Below, piece by piece: positions 12,282 to 23,855 of a DNA stretch of 64,000 bases. The stretch comes from Stromatinia cepivora (lineage: Eukaryota; Ascomycota; Leotiomycetes; Helotiales; Sclerotiniaceae): the NCBI GenBank assembly GCA_014898415.1, contig RCTD01000006.1:2046001-2110000 (forward strand). The letters run 5' to 3'. The first letter of the stretch is position 1; each line of letters begins with the position of its first letter. The notes beneath the pieces are model-generated. The model saw only the letters and a list, made by a program, of their open reading frames with translations, had not been told where the DNA came from and did no database searches. A program made the translations under genes and the position numbers.

Positions 12282-12447
12282 TATTAACTTTTGGTACAGG
12301 AAATAATAGTATTGTTGATTATATAAATTGAACTAAGGATCTATAATTCTAATAGAAGTAGAATTGAGGTTATCCCCAAATATGGTCTGTGCACCATTAT
12401 GATCACGTGACCTCAATTCTAATCCTATGATGGCCTCATTTCCAACA
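12282..12447 (-). repeat. 5' LTR of the Copia element
   Basis: 166 bp, matching the copies at 6974-7139 and 1-161. It ends on the plus strand in TTTCCAACA, i.e. TGTTGG on the minus strand. It marks the right edge of the intact element. Confidence 0.88.
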
Positions 12448-12901
12448 AATTATCTATTTAAAATTATTCAAAATCATTCAAAATCATTAATTTTTTATTC
12501 AAAAATCTATTTTAAAGTTATTAAAAGAGGTTATATAACCTTTAAAAACTTCAAAATCATCAAATTATTGAGATTTTATTGAAATCCTTGAAATATAATC
12601 AAAATTCGAAATTTGAAGGGAGTGTTAACAGCTCAATATCTATTCAAGTTGTTTAAAGCAGCATCAAAAGACAGGAAAAACAGCGATATGTGGGTAAAAA
12701 ATGTCTTGCAATACTTGCCCCATCGACCTGGAGGCGCGTAGTGAAGCGGCCGCTAGTGCTATTTTAATTCACGACGCGTCTCCCGAGCAACCTTTAACAA
12801 ATCCGTCCATGCAGGAGGTTCTTTGGACCTTGACCAAATCTGCCAAATGACATGAATATTTCACAGAATGCAAAAAAGTCTGGACTCGACTTTTCTTGAT
12901 T
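12448..12901. other. AT-rich border and short promoter
   Basis: AT-rich sequence continues to about 12.6 kb. Composition then changes sharply to normal gene composition about 280 bp before the start of the next gene, so the promoter of that gene lies directly at the edge of the transposon block. I see no further element here. Confidence 0.5.
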
Positions 12902-15810
12902 ATGGCACCATCAGAACCATCAAGTACAAGAAAACGTATTAGATCTCGTATCTCAGATGAAGCCGACGAATTATCCCCATTACCTGCAAGAACGCAAACA
13001 TCTGCAGCGAAACGTCGAAAGGTAGATGCGCCTACCTCCACGCTTGGCGGTATCTCGAATCGATTCAAGAAACTCCTCGGATTGGGTGCTAAGAAGGATA
13101 TCGAAGACAGTGCAGACGAATTGGGCGAGGACATCTATGACTTCAAGGTCACGGATGAAGAAGAAGAGAGTACAAATGTGTTAGGGAAACCTAGTGCCAG
13201 GCCGATAGCAAGAAACATTAAAGCGGCAAAGTCTACAGCAAAAGGAGCGATCCTATCCGCGAAACGTGGGCGTGGGCGACCGCGAAAGAATGAAGATGGT
13301 CTCGGGAAGGCGAAAGCATTATCACAACAAGCTATCCAAAATGAAACTGCAAAGAACAAACAAGATAAGGAAATTGAGACCAATGATGAAGATGTTGAAT
13401 CTGCCGAGGCACCTTCGAAACCATCCAGTGGCCGGTCGACGAGATTATCTGATTCAAAGAACAATATTTCAGGAGCTCGGGGAAAGACCAATGGAGTACC
13501 TGAATCTAGCACACCGAAACGTGGCCGGCCGAAACGACTAATAGATGATTTAGTAGATTCCATGGGTGTAGTTCCAAAAGGAATTCTGACGCCTAGCAAA
13601 TCTAGGAACTCGACGATAAGGAAGAGTGTTGCATTTGACGAAACTGGCAAGGATAGCTTGGAGGGCTTTAAGGACATTCCGGTACGTCTAGGGATTTATG
13701 AGACGATGCTGCTCAAAGTTGGGCAGACTTGAAAGTGTATTATATTATATTTCTTGAAGATGACATACTAACGCGCAATAGTCAGAGCCACGCGCTAAGA
13801 AGTCGCGGGATAAAACCATACCATCCACATCGCCGATGGTCACTCACAACGATGAAGAGGGCGATCCTGTTTGTGAAATTTGTACGAAACCTGACTCGAA
13901 ACGCCCGAACCTAATCTTGTTTTGCGATGGATGTCCCCTTGCTGTCCATCAAAAATGTTACAGCGTGCCAAAAATACCCGAAGGAGATTGGTTCTGCAAA
14001 AAATGTCAAAGGACCAGGGTGGCGGCAGAAGCAGCTAGGGCTAATGAGAATGATGCTTCAAACGACTCGGATGATGAAATAACATGCGCTGTTTGCAAAG
14101 GCCTGGATTCAAAGAAACCGAACGAGATTATCCTATGTGAGAACTGTGATTATGCTGTTCACCAGACATGTGGCGATATATCCAAGAAGCCTCGCGGCGA
14201 TTGGCTTTGTAAGCCTTGTGTATCCGATGTAGATCATGATCTGCTTGATGGGGAAACAGATTTGGGTCCGATTTCAATTGAAGTCCCTAGCATTGAGGGA
14301 TTCGAAACTCATCTCCAAACAATGCAACGAGTATTACTGGATCGACTCACAGGACAGAAACGTCTAAGGATCCACGGACATGAAGATGAGGTACATAAGG
14401 TGCATCAACTCGTCGAACAGACAGTTTTGGCCGGCGAGGGTAACTCTATGTTGATTATCGGTGCGAGAGGTTCTGGAAAAACTACTGTAAGGTTCATTGT
14501 CCAAGATTAGATTTTCTAACATAGCTAATTCATGCAAGCTGGTCGAATCCGTGATTTCAAATCTCGGGGAAGTCCATAGGCGGAGTTTTCATGTTGTCAG
14601 ACTCAATGGATTTATCCACACAGACGACCGCCTTGCGCTGCGGGAAATATGGAGACAGTTGGGAAGGGAAATGGAGATTGAAGATGACTCTAATGGCAAG
14701 GTAAAGGTCATTTGGTTTAAAATCATGCCAGCGTTAACATTGCATACAGATTAGCAATTATGCTGATACGCTAGCTTCCCTTCTGGCTCTGCTTTCCCAT
14801 CCATCAGAGATATCAGAAATCGAGGCAGACCATACTGCTAAATCTGTTATCTTCGTACTGGACGAATTTGACCTCTTCACGACCCATTCTCGACAGACTT
14901 TACTTTATAATCTATTTGACATCGCACAGGCAAGGAAAGCCCCCATCGCTGTACTTGGTCTTACCACTCGTGTGGATGTAGTCGAGAGTCTAGAAAAGAG
15001 AGTCAAGAGTCGTTTTAGCCACCGATATGTGCACTTATCATTACCTCGAAGTCTTCCAGCATTTTGGGGAGTATGCAAAGAGGGCCTCATTGTTGACAGC
15101 GATGATTATGTCGAAGAGGGATTTGATATCTCGACACCCGGACAGAGCGAATTCCTGTCATTTTGGCAGACAATGGTTGAGGTAGATTCCCATATTTCCT
15201 TGTTTACACTCGCGCATAGCTAATATATTACTGTCAGAAACTGTATAATAACGACACAAATTTCAAGCATCATATCCAATCACACTTCTATAGGTCTAAA
15301 TCGGTGCCTGCATTCTTCACCTCCTCTATCCTTGCCATATCAACTCTTTCAATGCAGAATTTTCCCCTGCGTGGCCAATCATTCAACCTAGCCAATATGG
15401 CACTTTCGGCGCCGGACTCTAAACTTCACATTCTTCAAGGTCTATCCGAGTTAGAGCTCGCTATGCTGATAGCTGCCGCACGACTTGACATTATCCTTGA
15501 CACGGACACCTGTAATTTCGCAATGGCTTACGACGAGTACAGCTCCTTAACATCGAGGCATAAGATACAGACATCGAGCACGGGTGTTACCGCTTTGGGA
15601 GGAAGTGCCAAGGTATGGGGGAGGGATGTTGCTTTGGGGGCATGGGAACGATTGGTAGAGTATGATTTGCTCATATCTGCAGCTATTGGTGCGGCACAAG
15701 TAGGTGGAGTTGCAGGTCGTATGTGGAAAGTTGATATTGCATTGGAGGAAATTCCGGGTAGTGTGGAGGATCTTACTGGGGTTATGCTGAAATGGTGTAG
15801 AGAAATATAA
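12902..15810 (+). CDS. ORC4: Origin recognition complex subunit 4 with AT-hooks and two PHD fingers
   Basis: About 876 aa in five exons: 12902-13681, 13803-14486, 14539-14700, 14750-15181, 15238-15810. The start is the first ATG in frame. The basic N-terminal tail has AT-hooks GRGRPRK (123-129) and KRGRPKR (206-212). Two C4HC3 PHD fingers follow (Cys/His at 284-328 and 355-399). Then comes an AAA+ domain with Walker A GARGSGKTT (480-488), Walker B FVLDEFD in exon 4, and an ORC4-type C-terminal winged-helix region. ORC4 is a subunit of the complex that marks replication origins; AT-hooks on Orc4 are known from fission yeast, and PHD fingers suggest chromatin reading. Intron 1 is awkward: the first acceptor after its TACTAAC branch site (13779) leads into a stop, so 13802 was chosen to keep frame. 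Identity is firm; the first splice is less so. Confidence 0.85.
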
Positions 15811-16453
15811 ACTCGGTGTCTATTGATCCATTAATAACGGCATATTTGCAATATCGGCATTGGTCGGTTTCATCGCCATGTGGTGAGATGTAACACGAAT
15901 CGCCCTGTTTGTGAGGGGAAATTTTTGGTAAGCTGACCTGTCTGCGGATGCCGACACATTAGTCTCCATTCAAATTGTTTGTGAGGCGCGATGTCCAGGT
16001 TTTCGTCTAGAATTTACATTCCGACCCCAAACGCTCGGGTCAGAAGTAGGAAGACCCCCAGACAGGGCGATATTGATATGATTATTCTCTCAATCTGCAG
16101 ATGGCTTTCTAGACGGCCATTACCGATTACGCAGAGTCCAGTCGGTGAGTTTTAAATTGAAAATTGTATAACGCCAAACACTTTACCAACGAATTAAAAA
16201 ATGCATGTTCTCTGCATGACCATAATTGAGCCGATTTGTGGCTTGACATAATTGTTTCCATTGGCTCCAATGAAGCATATGCAGTCGGTTAGCCTCACCC
16301 TGAGAAGTTTGGAGCGGGTAAAGAAGGCAGCGTACACATTTTTCTGATTGCCTGGTCTTCCTCATTCCCTTTTGAACTCGCCCTCTGCCATTCACTCAAT
16401 ACATTCATTTTACTTGAGACATCTATCCTTCTACGTTGAAAAGCGCAGCAAGA
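15811..16453. other. Intergenic, ORC4 3' side to next gene
   Basis: About 640 bp between two plus-strand genes. No repeat or RNA gene recognised. It serves as 3' region of the ORC4 gene and promoter of the next. Confidence 0.5.
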
Positions 16454-19400
16454 ATGGAAAAGGCCGGAGCGTCAGATGTGGTGGAGCTCCTAGAAAGCGT
16501 CTCGGCCTATACCGGACAGCTTTCCCACGTTTTTCATAGACATCGACTCCTAGCGAGTGACTCCACCATACCAAATATGGTCGAAGAGCATACTAGTCTT
16601 CTCAGCTCTACCATTGGCACGCTCAACGAGGTGCTAGGCATGCTTCTGCGAGAGGAGTTTGGCACGAATCAAAATCGACTCTTCAGCGACGAGGGGCTTA
16701 GGTATTTGAGTGTCCTAGGAGGAGAATGCGCTACCCTTTTAGCTAAGATTGCTCCTACCGTTGCGAAAGCTGGTCTGAGGAAGGAACCGAAGAAGACGCG
16801 AAAAACTACGAAAAAACCAAAGGTAGAGATCAATACGCGTGTGGTGCCAACGCAATTGAAGCTCGACGAGGGAAAATTCTTGAACGACCTTGAAACCGCA
16901 ATATGGTATCGCGTAGACGATGATACGTACGCCTACATGGAGCGACTCAAAGAGGTTCAGTTACATCTTCTCTTGGTACACCAAGTTGTTACCGTTGGCT
17001 CGCTTTCCAGAGATTTGTTAGTTCAATCTATTCCACTGCGAAGCAATTACTTACCAAAAGTAGATCTTCTGGAAAGGTCGATATTCAAAAGATCGTCAGC
17101 TATCACGAACGAATCAACCGCACGGCTAATCTGATTGGGATTTCCCCATCAAATCGGCGTCGCTGTTTCCGTTCGCGAAGCAGCTCTCCATATACACCCA
17201 GCGATTCGGATAGTGATAGTGGTGTCAGCTCGATTGTCTCCAGTAGAAGACGAAATTCAGGCCCAATATACATTCGCGCCGGGCCGTTACCTCCGCCTCC
17301 TCCACCTCCTCTCCCTCCTCCTCCACCTAACTTCGCTCCGCCGCTTCCCCATCCTGGCATAAATCTGGCAAGACCGTCGATTCCAATCTCTACATTTCCC
17401 CCAAGAGTAATTGATCTGGCTACCACAAATGTGCGTAAACTCCCTAATCTACCCTCACACCTTCTTTGGCAGATGGAAGCCCCCTGTTCCACAAAGTCGC
17501 GAAAATGGACTGAGACATCTAAACGCTTCCCTCCGTGTCTTTTTTATAACACAGGAAACGCGATTTAAGATTCGCAGCATATGAGTCCCCACGAACTTTT
17601 TGGTATTGATACTGATAGCATTAAGGTCAATCCTCCTTCATACGACAGCCACAGAGGCCCAAACACACCACCATTGGAGAAATTGCAGATCCCATTGCAA
17701 AATCTCCCAACTTCACCACAAATCTTTTCGAATAAGAAAAGTCAAGATAGCAAGGCAAATTCAGTAATCAAGATCGAGGAAGAGCAGGTACTGAAGAAAG
17801 GCCCAGAGTGAGTGCAAAGAAGAACTGATAATACAAAGAATTTTCCGATACTGATGCCAACAGGTCCCGAGCACCAGCAGACCAACTATTCAGCTCTCCC
17901 CACAACCGTCTTAGCTTCAAGATCAAAAGTCTCTTTCGAAGCAAGGATTCTCTTGCTGCTGAGATGAAGACAGTCTTGGGAAATACTTCAAGTGTACTCG
18001 AAGCATTTCTCATTCAAGGTACTGACATTAGGCCGATTCCTCACTCAGCCTTCCACAGTTTGGAAGCCACACACATGCGCACGATTTTGAGCCAGTTGAA
18101 TGACAATACTTGGTTTGAGACTTTCAGTAGCCTGACACGACTGGAACACAGTACCCTCGATACTGCCATTTATCCTTGTGGACCCAAACACTTACGTCGA
18201 GAGGTGGTGGCGCTTAAGGTTTTGCAGGAGAATAAAAATAATGCATGGATGCGTCTTATTGCTGGAAAGCTTCGCACTGCTATTTTACCTCAACATTCGA
18301 ATGGCAGAGTAATATTAGCCATTCTTCGGGAGCACCTGGTTGATGGCGAGCGCAGAGCTTGGGTAGCTCATAGCAATATGCCAGACATGAACTTTAGAAG
18401 TAGACTTCACCCTCCACATCTGCTTTCACCTCCCGCAATGATTCCAAATATCAGATCTCCAACAACAGCAGCCCCAGATATCATCAATGGACCTCGCTTC
18501 ATTGGGTCAGATGGTTTACGCCCGCCCCCAAGTAAGTATCCTACATTGCGATCAATGATAAATTACTGATCTTGACAGCCAAAATAGACTTTGAAACGGC
18601 ACCTTCTACTCAAGGGCACTTTTTACCACCCATTTCCCAAGCCAGAGGCCCTCCACCGCCGCCGCCGCCGCCTGGACGAGCTTCTCCTAGCGCAAGAGAG
18701 TGTTACTTCTACACTGATGCCGAAGCATTCGTCGCCCTCACAACATACAGCGAGTATACCCTTCGACTATACAATCCCAATGACCTTTTCCACCATCACG
18801 CATGGTCTCATGTAAACATAACGCAGGAATCAAACGCACTACCCGAAATCCTCGCTCGGGTAAATTCCTTCATAAACCGTGGATGTTCCATCATCGACGC
18901 GCAACTCCGTCTCACAGATCAACAAGCTCTTCAAACGACCAGACTGCTGGAAGATATACGACTCAAAGAACGCGATTACAGATTTGAATGGTGCTGGGTC
19001 GAACTCAGTCTTTACGATAGCATGGGGGAAATCGATCATGGTATTCGAGGTAATGCAGCGCATGCTGCTACAATTATGCATTTGATTGCTAGACGCACGC
19101 TGAAGAGAGAGTATAAAGCTTCGGATGTTTATGGTATGTTGACACGAGGAACGCAAATGTCCCCTCCTCCTCCTCCACTTCCACCAGGTTTCCATAATAC
19201 ATTATCACACCTCTCTTGTTCACCACCACCGCCACCTACTATGCCTAGGCCCCCTCCACCCCCTCCGCCACCACCTGGTGCAGGACCACCAGTTTTCATT
19301 GAGCCTTTCAGACCACGAGCAAGAGGCTGCAGAAGAACCAGAGGTGTGAGCATGAGTGATCTAAATTCAGGTAGCTCTGGGAGTGATAGTGATGTTACTT

Positions 19401-19627
19401 ATGATAGTAGAAGAGGGCGAATGAGGAGACGACGTTGCAATAATGGACGTTTAGGACGAGATTATTCTGTCAGTGAGAGTTCTGATAGTGGTAATGAGGG
19501 GGATGTCATTAGGATTCCGGTGGTTTTGAAGAGGGGTGATGATTTGGTTGAGAAGCTTTTGGATCTTTGGACGCCGAGTGTGAAAATTGTTGAGAAGTCT
19601 ATGGAAAAGTCGGGTGAAAGGTCGTAG
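16454..19627 (+). CDS. Large proline-rich fungal protein, function unknown
   Basis: A multi-exon gene whose frame can be followed from the ATG at 16454 to the TAG at 19625-19627. Secure introns are 17808-17863 and 18532-18578. One intron ends at 17010 (starting at 16955, or possibly 16976), and at least one lies between 17430 and 17578 whose edges I cannot fix. The N terminus (about 165 aa) is helical with a Lys-rich patch. The middle has RRR/SR-rich and Ser-Asp runs (SDSDSDSG). Polyproline tracts occur at about 17283-17345, 18650-18672 and 19160-19282, the kind that bind profilin, SH3 or WW domains. A central helical region contains a phosphorylatable linker. The C terminus is acidic/basic. 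I do not recognise a catalytic domain. Formin is not supported: no FH2 core. Confidence 0.65.
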
Positions 19628-20220
19628 TGAGAGGAATTGGTTGAGGTCAGCGGTGTGTTGTGTTTTGGGATAGGATTCAAGAAGTGTGGTGGATTTTTCT
19701 ATGTAATTATGACTTTACGGCCTGATCATTCTAAAAAAATTCATGATATTCAACATAATACATATACGCAAAATGTTGTGCAGGAAGGATTTAAAGAATG
19801 AACATAGTAAGATCTTACAATTTATTCCAAATTAACGATTCGAATGAAATACCTGCGCCCATAATAATGGTTTAACACTCCTTCAATTCTGCTGTTGTTG
19901 AAACTATGGATAACGTAGAAAATGACTTTGACATCGATTTCGGTCTAACAAACCCAATCAGAAGTTCTGAGCTCAACACTATAATGCTGTTACCCAACTC
20001 ACCCTACCCTCCACCTCTGTCCACCTCCACAACCATTTATATATCCCCACTAACAAACATCTAGCTTTCACAATACAAAAACAAGCAGTGTAGTAACCCT
20101 TCCCAATTTTCAATCATCTTATATATGCATGTAACCAGAATAATCTCAGTTTATATAAATCTTAATCTTCCAAAATCTCCGCAAAGCATCACATAACGAT
20201 CGAAAAAATCATTCCACCCT
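19628..20220. other. Intergenic between convergent genes
   Basis: About 590 bp separating the 3' ends of a plus and a minus gene. Nothing else recognised. Confidence 0.5.
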
Positions 20221-21290
20221 CTATACCTTTTGAGATTCTACCGATCCAAGAGACACCGAAGCACACAACCTCCCATTATAGGTTTTCCTCCCCTCCAATT
20301 CCTCCAGCGGCATCAAATCCAGATCTGCCTGCATATTAGCCATTGGCATCCGTCGTCTACATCTATAGACAAGAAACACAATGGAACCAGCAATTGCACA
20401 TAAAACCACTAGTCCCCCAACAATAATTCCCGCAACAATAGCAGCTTCTGGGACGACACTCATATCACTAATTCCATCATGATACGGTCTAGAAAGACAA
20501 TCGGAAGACGTGTGAGAATATGTGCTTGAGATTCGTAGTGGCGCGCCTTCTAATGCAAAGGATGGACGATTTGCTCCTGTTGTGCTAGGGGCGGTCAATA
20601 ATGATATTATCGGCATATGCGTCGCATAGGTGATTATACCATGTGCGCCCAGATATCGAGGAAGATGACCGATTGTCGTTTGTCCTTTATACGCTAGATA
20701 TACATATGATGATCCAAAGGGTTTATTAGCTTGACAAGCTAAGATAGAATAAGTTCCCTGCGAGCCGACGCGAGGAGTAGCGCAGTAGGGAATATCGGAA
20801 CCACTTTTGCGCGTTAGGATTGTCATGCAAATAATTGGGGGGGGGGGGGGGGGGGGACTTACCAACGAACAATGCTTGGATTGGCAAAGCAGGCGCGGTC
20901 GCAATAATAGAGGGCTTTATAGGGAATGCAAGAGGTGAAATAATGAATCGAGGTTGCATGTCCACACCCCACCAACTTGAGGGAGGAGTTCCAGAAACAA
21001 GTCGCAGAACCACCGCAGGGATAGGAGTTATCTAACCTTAATTAATATGGTTGTACGAGGTTGGTGGGGATTCGGTTTCAGTACGAACCAGGGTTATGAT
21101 CTATCCATCCACAAATATTTGGTGATTCGTACGTATGATTCACGGTGGAAGATGAAGTGATTATGGTAGGCTCTGGTGTTTGGATCGGTAGCCAAGAAGT
21201 AGTTTGGCTTGTGGTAGATGTTGAAGAGGCTGCTTCCCAAGAAATTGCATTAACTTGTAAGAGCACGGTCAAAAAGCCTAATTTCGCCAT
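20221..21290 (-). CDS. Cys-rich single-pass membrane protein
   Basis: 317 aa in three exons (21290-21089, 21031-20863, 20803-20221), with introns 21088-21032 and 20862-20804. The start ATG gives a signal peptide (MAKLGFLTVLLQVNAISWEA). A Ser/Thr-rich spacer follows, then a Cys-rich ectodomain with CGWID, YPCGGSATCFW, CIPYKALYYCDRACF and PYCATP. One membrane helix follows near the C terminus (AGIIVGGLVVLCAIAGSIVF), then a basic stop-transfer RCRRR and a short cytoplasmic tail. This fits a family of fungal type I surface proteins of unknown role that begin CGWxxGN. Intron 2 contains an uninterrupted run of 20 C. The function is not known; sensing or cell-wall contact is only a guess. Confidence 0.75.
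20837..20856. repeat. Homopolymer of 20 G (plus strand)
   Basis: Twenty consecutive G lie directly inside the 5' part of an intron of the membrane-protein gene, four bases past the GTAAGT donor on the minus strand. Confidence 0.9.
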
Positions 21291-21756
21291 GATAGTCGTA
21301 CATAGAAGCGATACGACGTTGAAGAGGATGCTCTTCGAAGCCCCATACGAACGACATCGAGTCCTCGACTCTGCCACTAGACCTTTCTTCACAAACAAGG
21401 CCAAACTTGAGGTGTTAAATAGAATGTTAATTATTGTGAGTCGGAAACATTCCAGCTGGGAAATTGCTACGTGTGGCGTATTGATACACAACGAGCCACC
21501 TCCACCTTGCATCACAGTAAACTCCCGAGATCAGGCCATCTATCGTGCCTTGGTGAATCACTGATTGCTTTTTATCGATGTTCGAGGCGCTCGTCTCAAA
21601 AGACACTCATCTGGTTCATCATTATTCTTCATTTATCGTGGCATATCTAAGTATCTAGCTCCATTTTATTTTGGTAAGCTCACAGCATCTGCTAGTCGAG
21701 TATCAAAATCATCCCATAACCCCGTGAACGCCTAGCAATGTACATCAAATCATTCG
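21291..21756. other. Intergenic between two minus-strand genes
   Basis: About 470 bp forming the promoter of the membrane-protein gene and the 3' region of the cystathionine lyase gene. No other feature recognised. Confidence 0.5.
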
Positions 21757-23185
21757 TTACAATGGAGCAGCCGCATCGTCTGACTCGGCTATTGGTATCT
21801 CAGCAATAGCTTGAGCAGCACCTACGGCATGAAACCCATCAAGAGCTACCTTCACAGCACCTGCTTGGACGAGCTACGGAGAATTAGCATTATGACGTGA
21901 ACATTTCCTAGCTTGTACTTACAGCGCGGCTCAAATCATCTATCAGATCTGTTACGTCCTCAATTCCAACACACAATCTAATGATGTCTTCTGGCATCTG
22001 TCTTTCCTTTCTCGTCTTTGCATCAATACTGGCATGACTCATCTGACATGGCATACTGATCAGACTGTTGACACAACCGAAACTAACACTAATGCCCCAT
22101 AACTTTGCAGCTTCAACAATTCTCTCGGAGAGGGCAACATCGCCTGTTTCAAAAGATAGCACGGCTCCAGCTCCACGAGCCATAGACCAGTGAAGATCGT
22201 ATTGAGGGTGAGATTTCAGGCCAGGATATCTTACACGGAAACCATGTGATTCGAGGAATTCAGCAATTGTTTGAGCATTCGTCTGTTGTCGTTCCATACG
22301 GATTGCCAAAGTCTTTATTCCCCTCATGAGTAAGAATGAGTCGTTCGGTGAGAGACCACAACCGGTGGAATTGATTGTGAAGTACATCTTATCTCCAATA
22401 GCGGGATCGTTGAAGGCCAAAACACCAGCCATAATATCGTGATGTCCAGAAAGATATTTCGTGCCTGACTCATAGACAATATCTGCGCCGAGGTCCAATG
22501 GATTGCATAACATAGGAGAGAGCATGGTATTGTCAACCACAACCAAAGCCTTCTCATTCAGCTCGTGTGCGGTCCTTGCAATTGTTGCAATATCAACGAT
22601 CTTTATCAAGGGATTGGTTGGAGTCTCTAGCAAAACCATAGCTGTTTTAGGACCCAAAACTGCTTTGACTTTGTCGGGGTTGGTCGTATCGACATGGTGT
22701 ACAATTATACCGGTGTTCACAGCCAGGTATGTCAACAATCGATTGGTACCTCCATATAAATCATCTCCTGTGATAACTTCATCACCGGGTCGTAGAATTC
22801 GTGTTATAACATCTAATGCGCCCATACCAGAGCCGACAACGAGCGCACGGGTAGCGTTCATAATCTTGGCGAGATGTCGCTCTAAATGTGTTCTTGTAGG
22901 ATTGCCGGAGCGTGTATAATCGTATTCTGATCCACCGCCAGCCAAGTTCTGTTTGAATGTGGCAGATTGATAAATTGGCATACTTGAAGCTCCATATTGA
23001 TCCTTAGTCTCTGTGTAAACTAATTCGGTGGCCAACGCGTATCTTCTGCCATTGTGTGGACTGGACGGTGCAGGTGAGGGAGGAAGGTTGTGACCATCGA
23101 GATCAATGTGCGGGAATGTTTTATTGAGAACGCCATTCGCCTTACCAGACCCAGATGCAGATGAGGAGCCGGATGGTGAAGACAT
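21757..23185 (-). CDS. STR3: Cystathionine lyase (STR3-like), PLP enzyme
   Basis: 459 aa in two exons (23185-21923 and 21873-21757), with a 49-bp intron containing a TGCTAAT branch site. The start is the first ATG of a longer open frame that runs upstream without ATG. The fold is the Cys/Met metabolism PLP family: YTRSGNPT (90-97), the cofactor-pocket GSGMGALDV region, TPTNP, VVVDNT, and the Schiff-base lysine in SGTKYLSGHHD (Lys243). The sequence and length best fit cystathionine beta-lyase, which splits cystathionine into homocysteine, pyruvate and ammonia in methionine synthesis. Gamma-synthase or gamma-lyase relatives share these motifs. The short second exon supplies a C-terminal tail ending ESDDAAAPL. 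Confidence 0.88.
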
Positions 23186-23855
23186 ATTGGTATTATGGTT
23201 CGGAGTCGCTGAATGTCGAAGCGGGGAAATCCAATTGACGAGGCCAAAAGGTATGTAACAGTGATTGAATAAGATGAAGGACGAGGATTCGAACGTGAGG
23301 TTGAGATTGGAATTTGGTGTGTATTGTATCGGTTTTCTTATGTTGTGAGTGAAAGTATGACAATAATGTATTTTATTCGTAAGACTCAAATTTTGTTTTT
23401 GTTTCCCCAGATATAGAGAAGGTCCGTAACGCCGTGAATCGGCCTCTGAGTCTGAAGATGTGGGGTGTTTTGACGCTAAAAATGACGTGCTCACTTATCA
23501 TGATTCGCCTCAATATATGGTTCTTGGATTGTAAGTATTTACATTAGGTATAATAGATTACTAGGTGAGTGAGACGAGAGAGTAGATGTCGTCTTGAGGG
23601 ACTTTGTAGCTGGATAAAGTCAATTTGAGATGAGAGAAAAGAAAAGTACGTTGTGAACATGATTTGATGAGGTTAATAACCTTGATCATGAATAATAATT
23701 TCATTCAGGAAGAGAAAGAGAAAGAGAAAGAGAAAGTTATCCTTTCTTTGTTTCTATATCAATACAAATCCCTCCCCTCAAACGCCTTGCAAAAGTATGT
23801 TACTATGCTACAATGCAATTGTACTTATGTGAACCAAATATTCCTGATGAATTCG
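23186..23855. other. Intergenic with GAGAAA microsatellite
   Basis: Promoter side of the cystathionine lyase gene and 3' side of the MSP1 gene. A short GAGAAA repeat lies at 23711-23736. An open frame continues about 100 codons upstream of the lyase ATG but has no ATG, so I treat it as 5' UTR. Confidence 0.5.

Larger units (their letters stand above)
6974..12447 (-). mobile_element. RIP-degraded Copia retrotransposon
   Basis: A 5,474-bp element is bounded by two 166-bp LTRs. Reading on the minus strand, the interior carries in order protease/pre-integrase, integrase, reverse transcriptase and RNase H remnants, which is the Copia order. The sequence next to the 5' LTR (12281 downward, GGTTATAAGATTC) resembles the half-tRNA-Met primer site of fungal Copia elements with mutations. 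A purine-rich AATAAGGAAG precedes the 3' LTR. All domains are broken by stops. I saw no convincing target duplication, perhaps because of mutation. Confidence 0.88.

Noticed and set aside
6969..12452. Target duplication of the Copia element
   Set aside because: AAAGA on the left and AATTA on the right do not match, even allowing for RIP.
13135..13677. 180-codon frame on the minus strand of ORC4 exon 1
   Set aside because: Shadow of the coding strand; no ATG context or domain, and the plus frame is clearly the gene.
17103..17492. Gly-rich minus-strand frame
   Set aside because: Mirror of a polyproline tract in the plus-strand gene.
23186..23494. N-terminal extension of the cystathionine lyase
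   Set aside because: The open frame has no ATG before 23185, so it is taken as 5' UTR.
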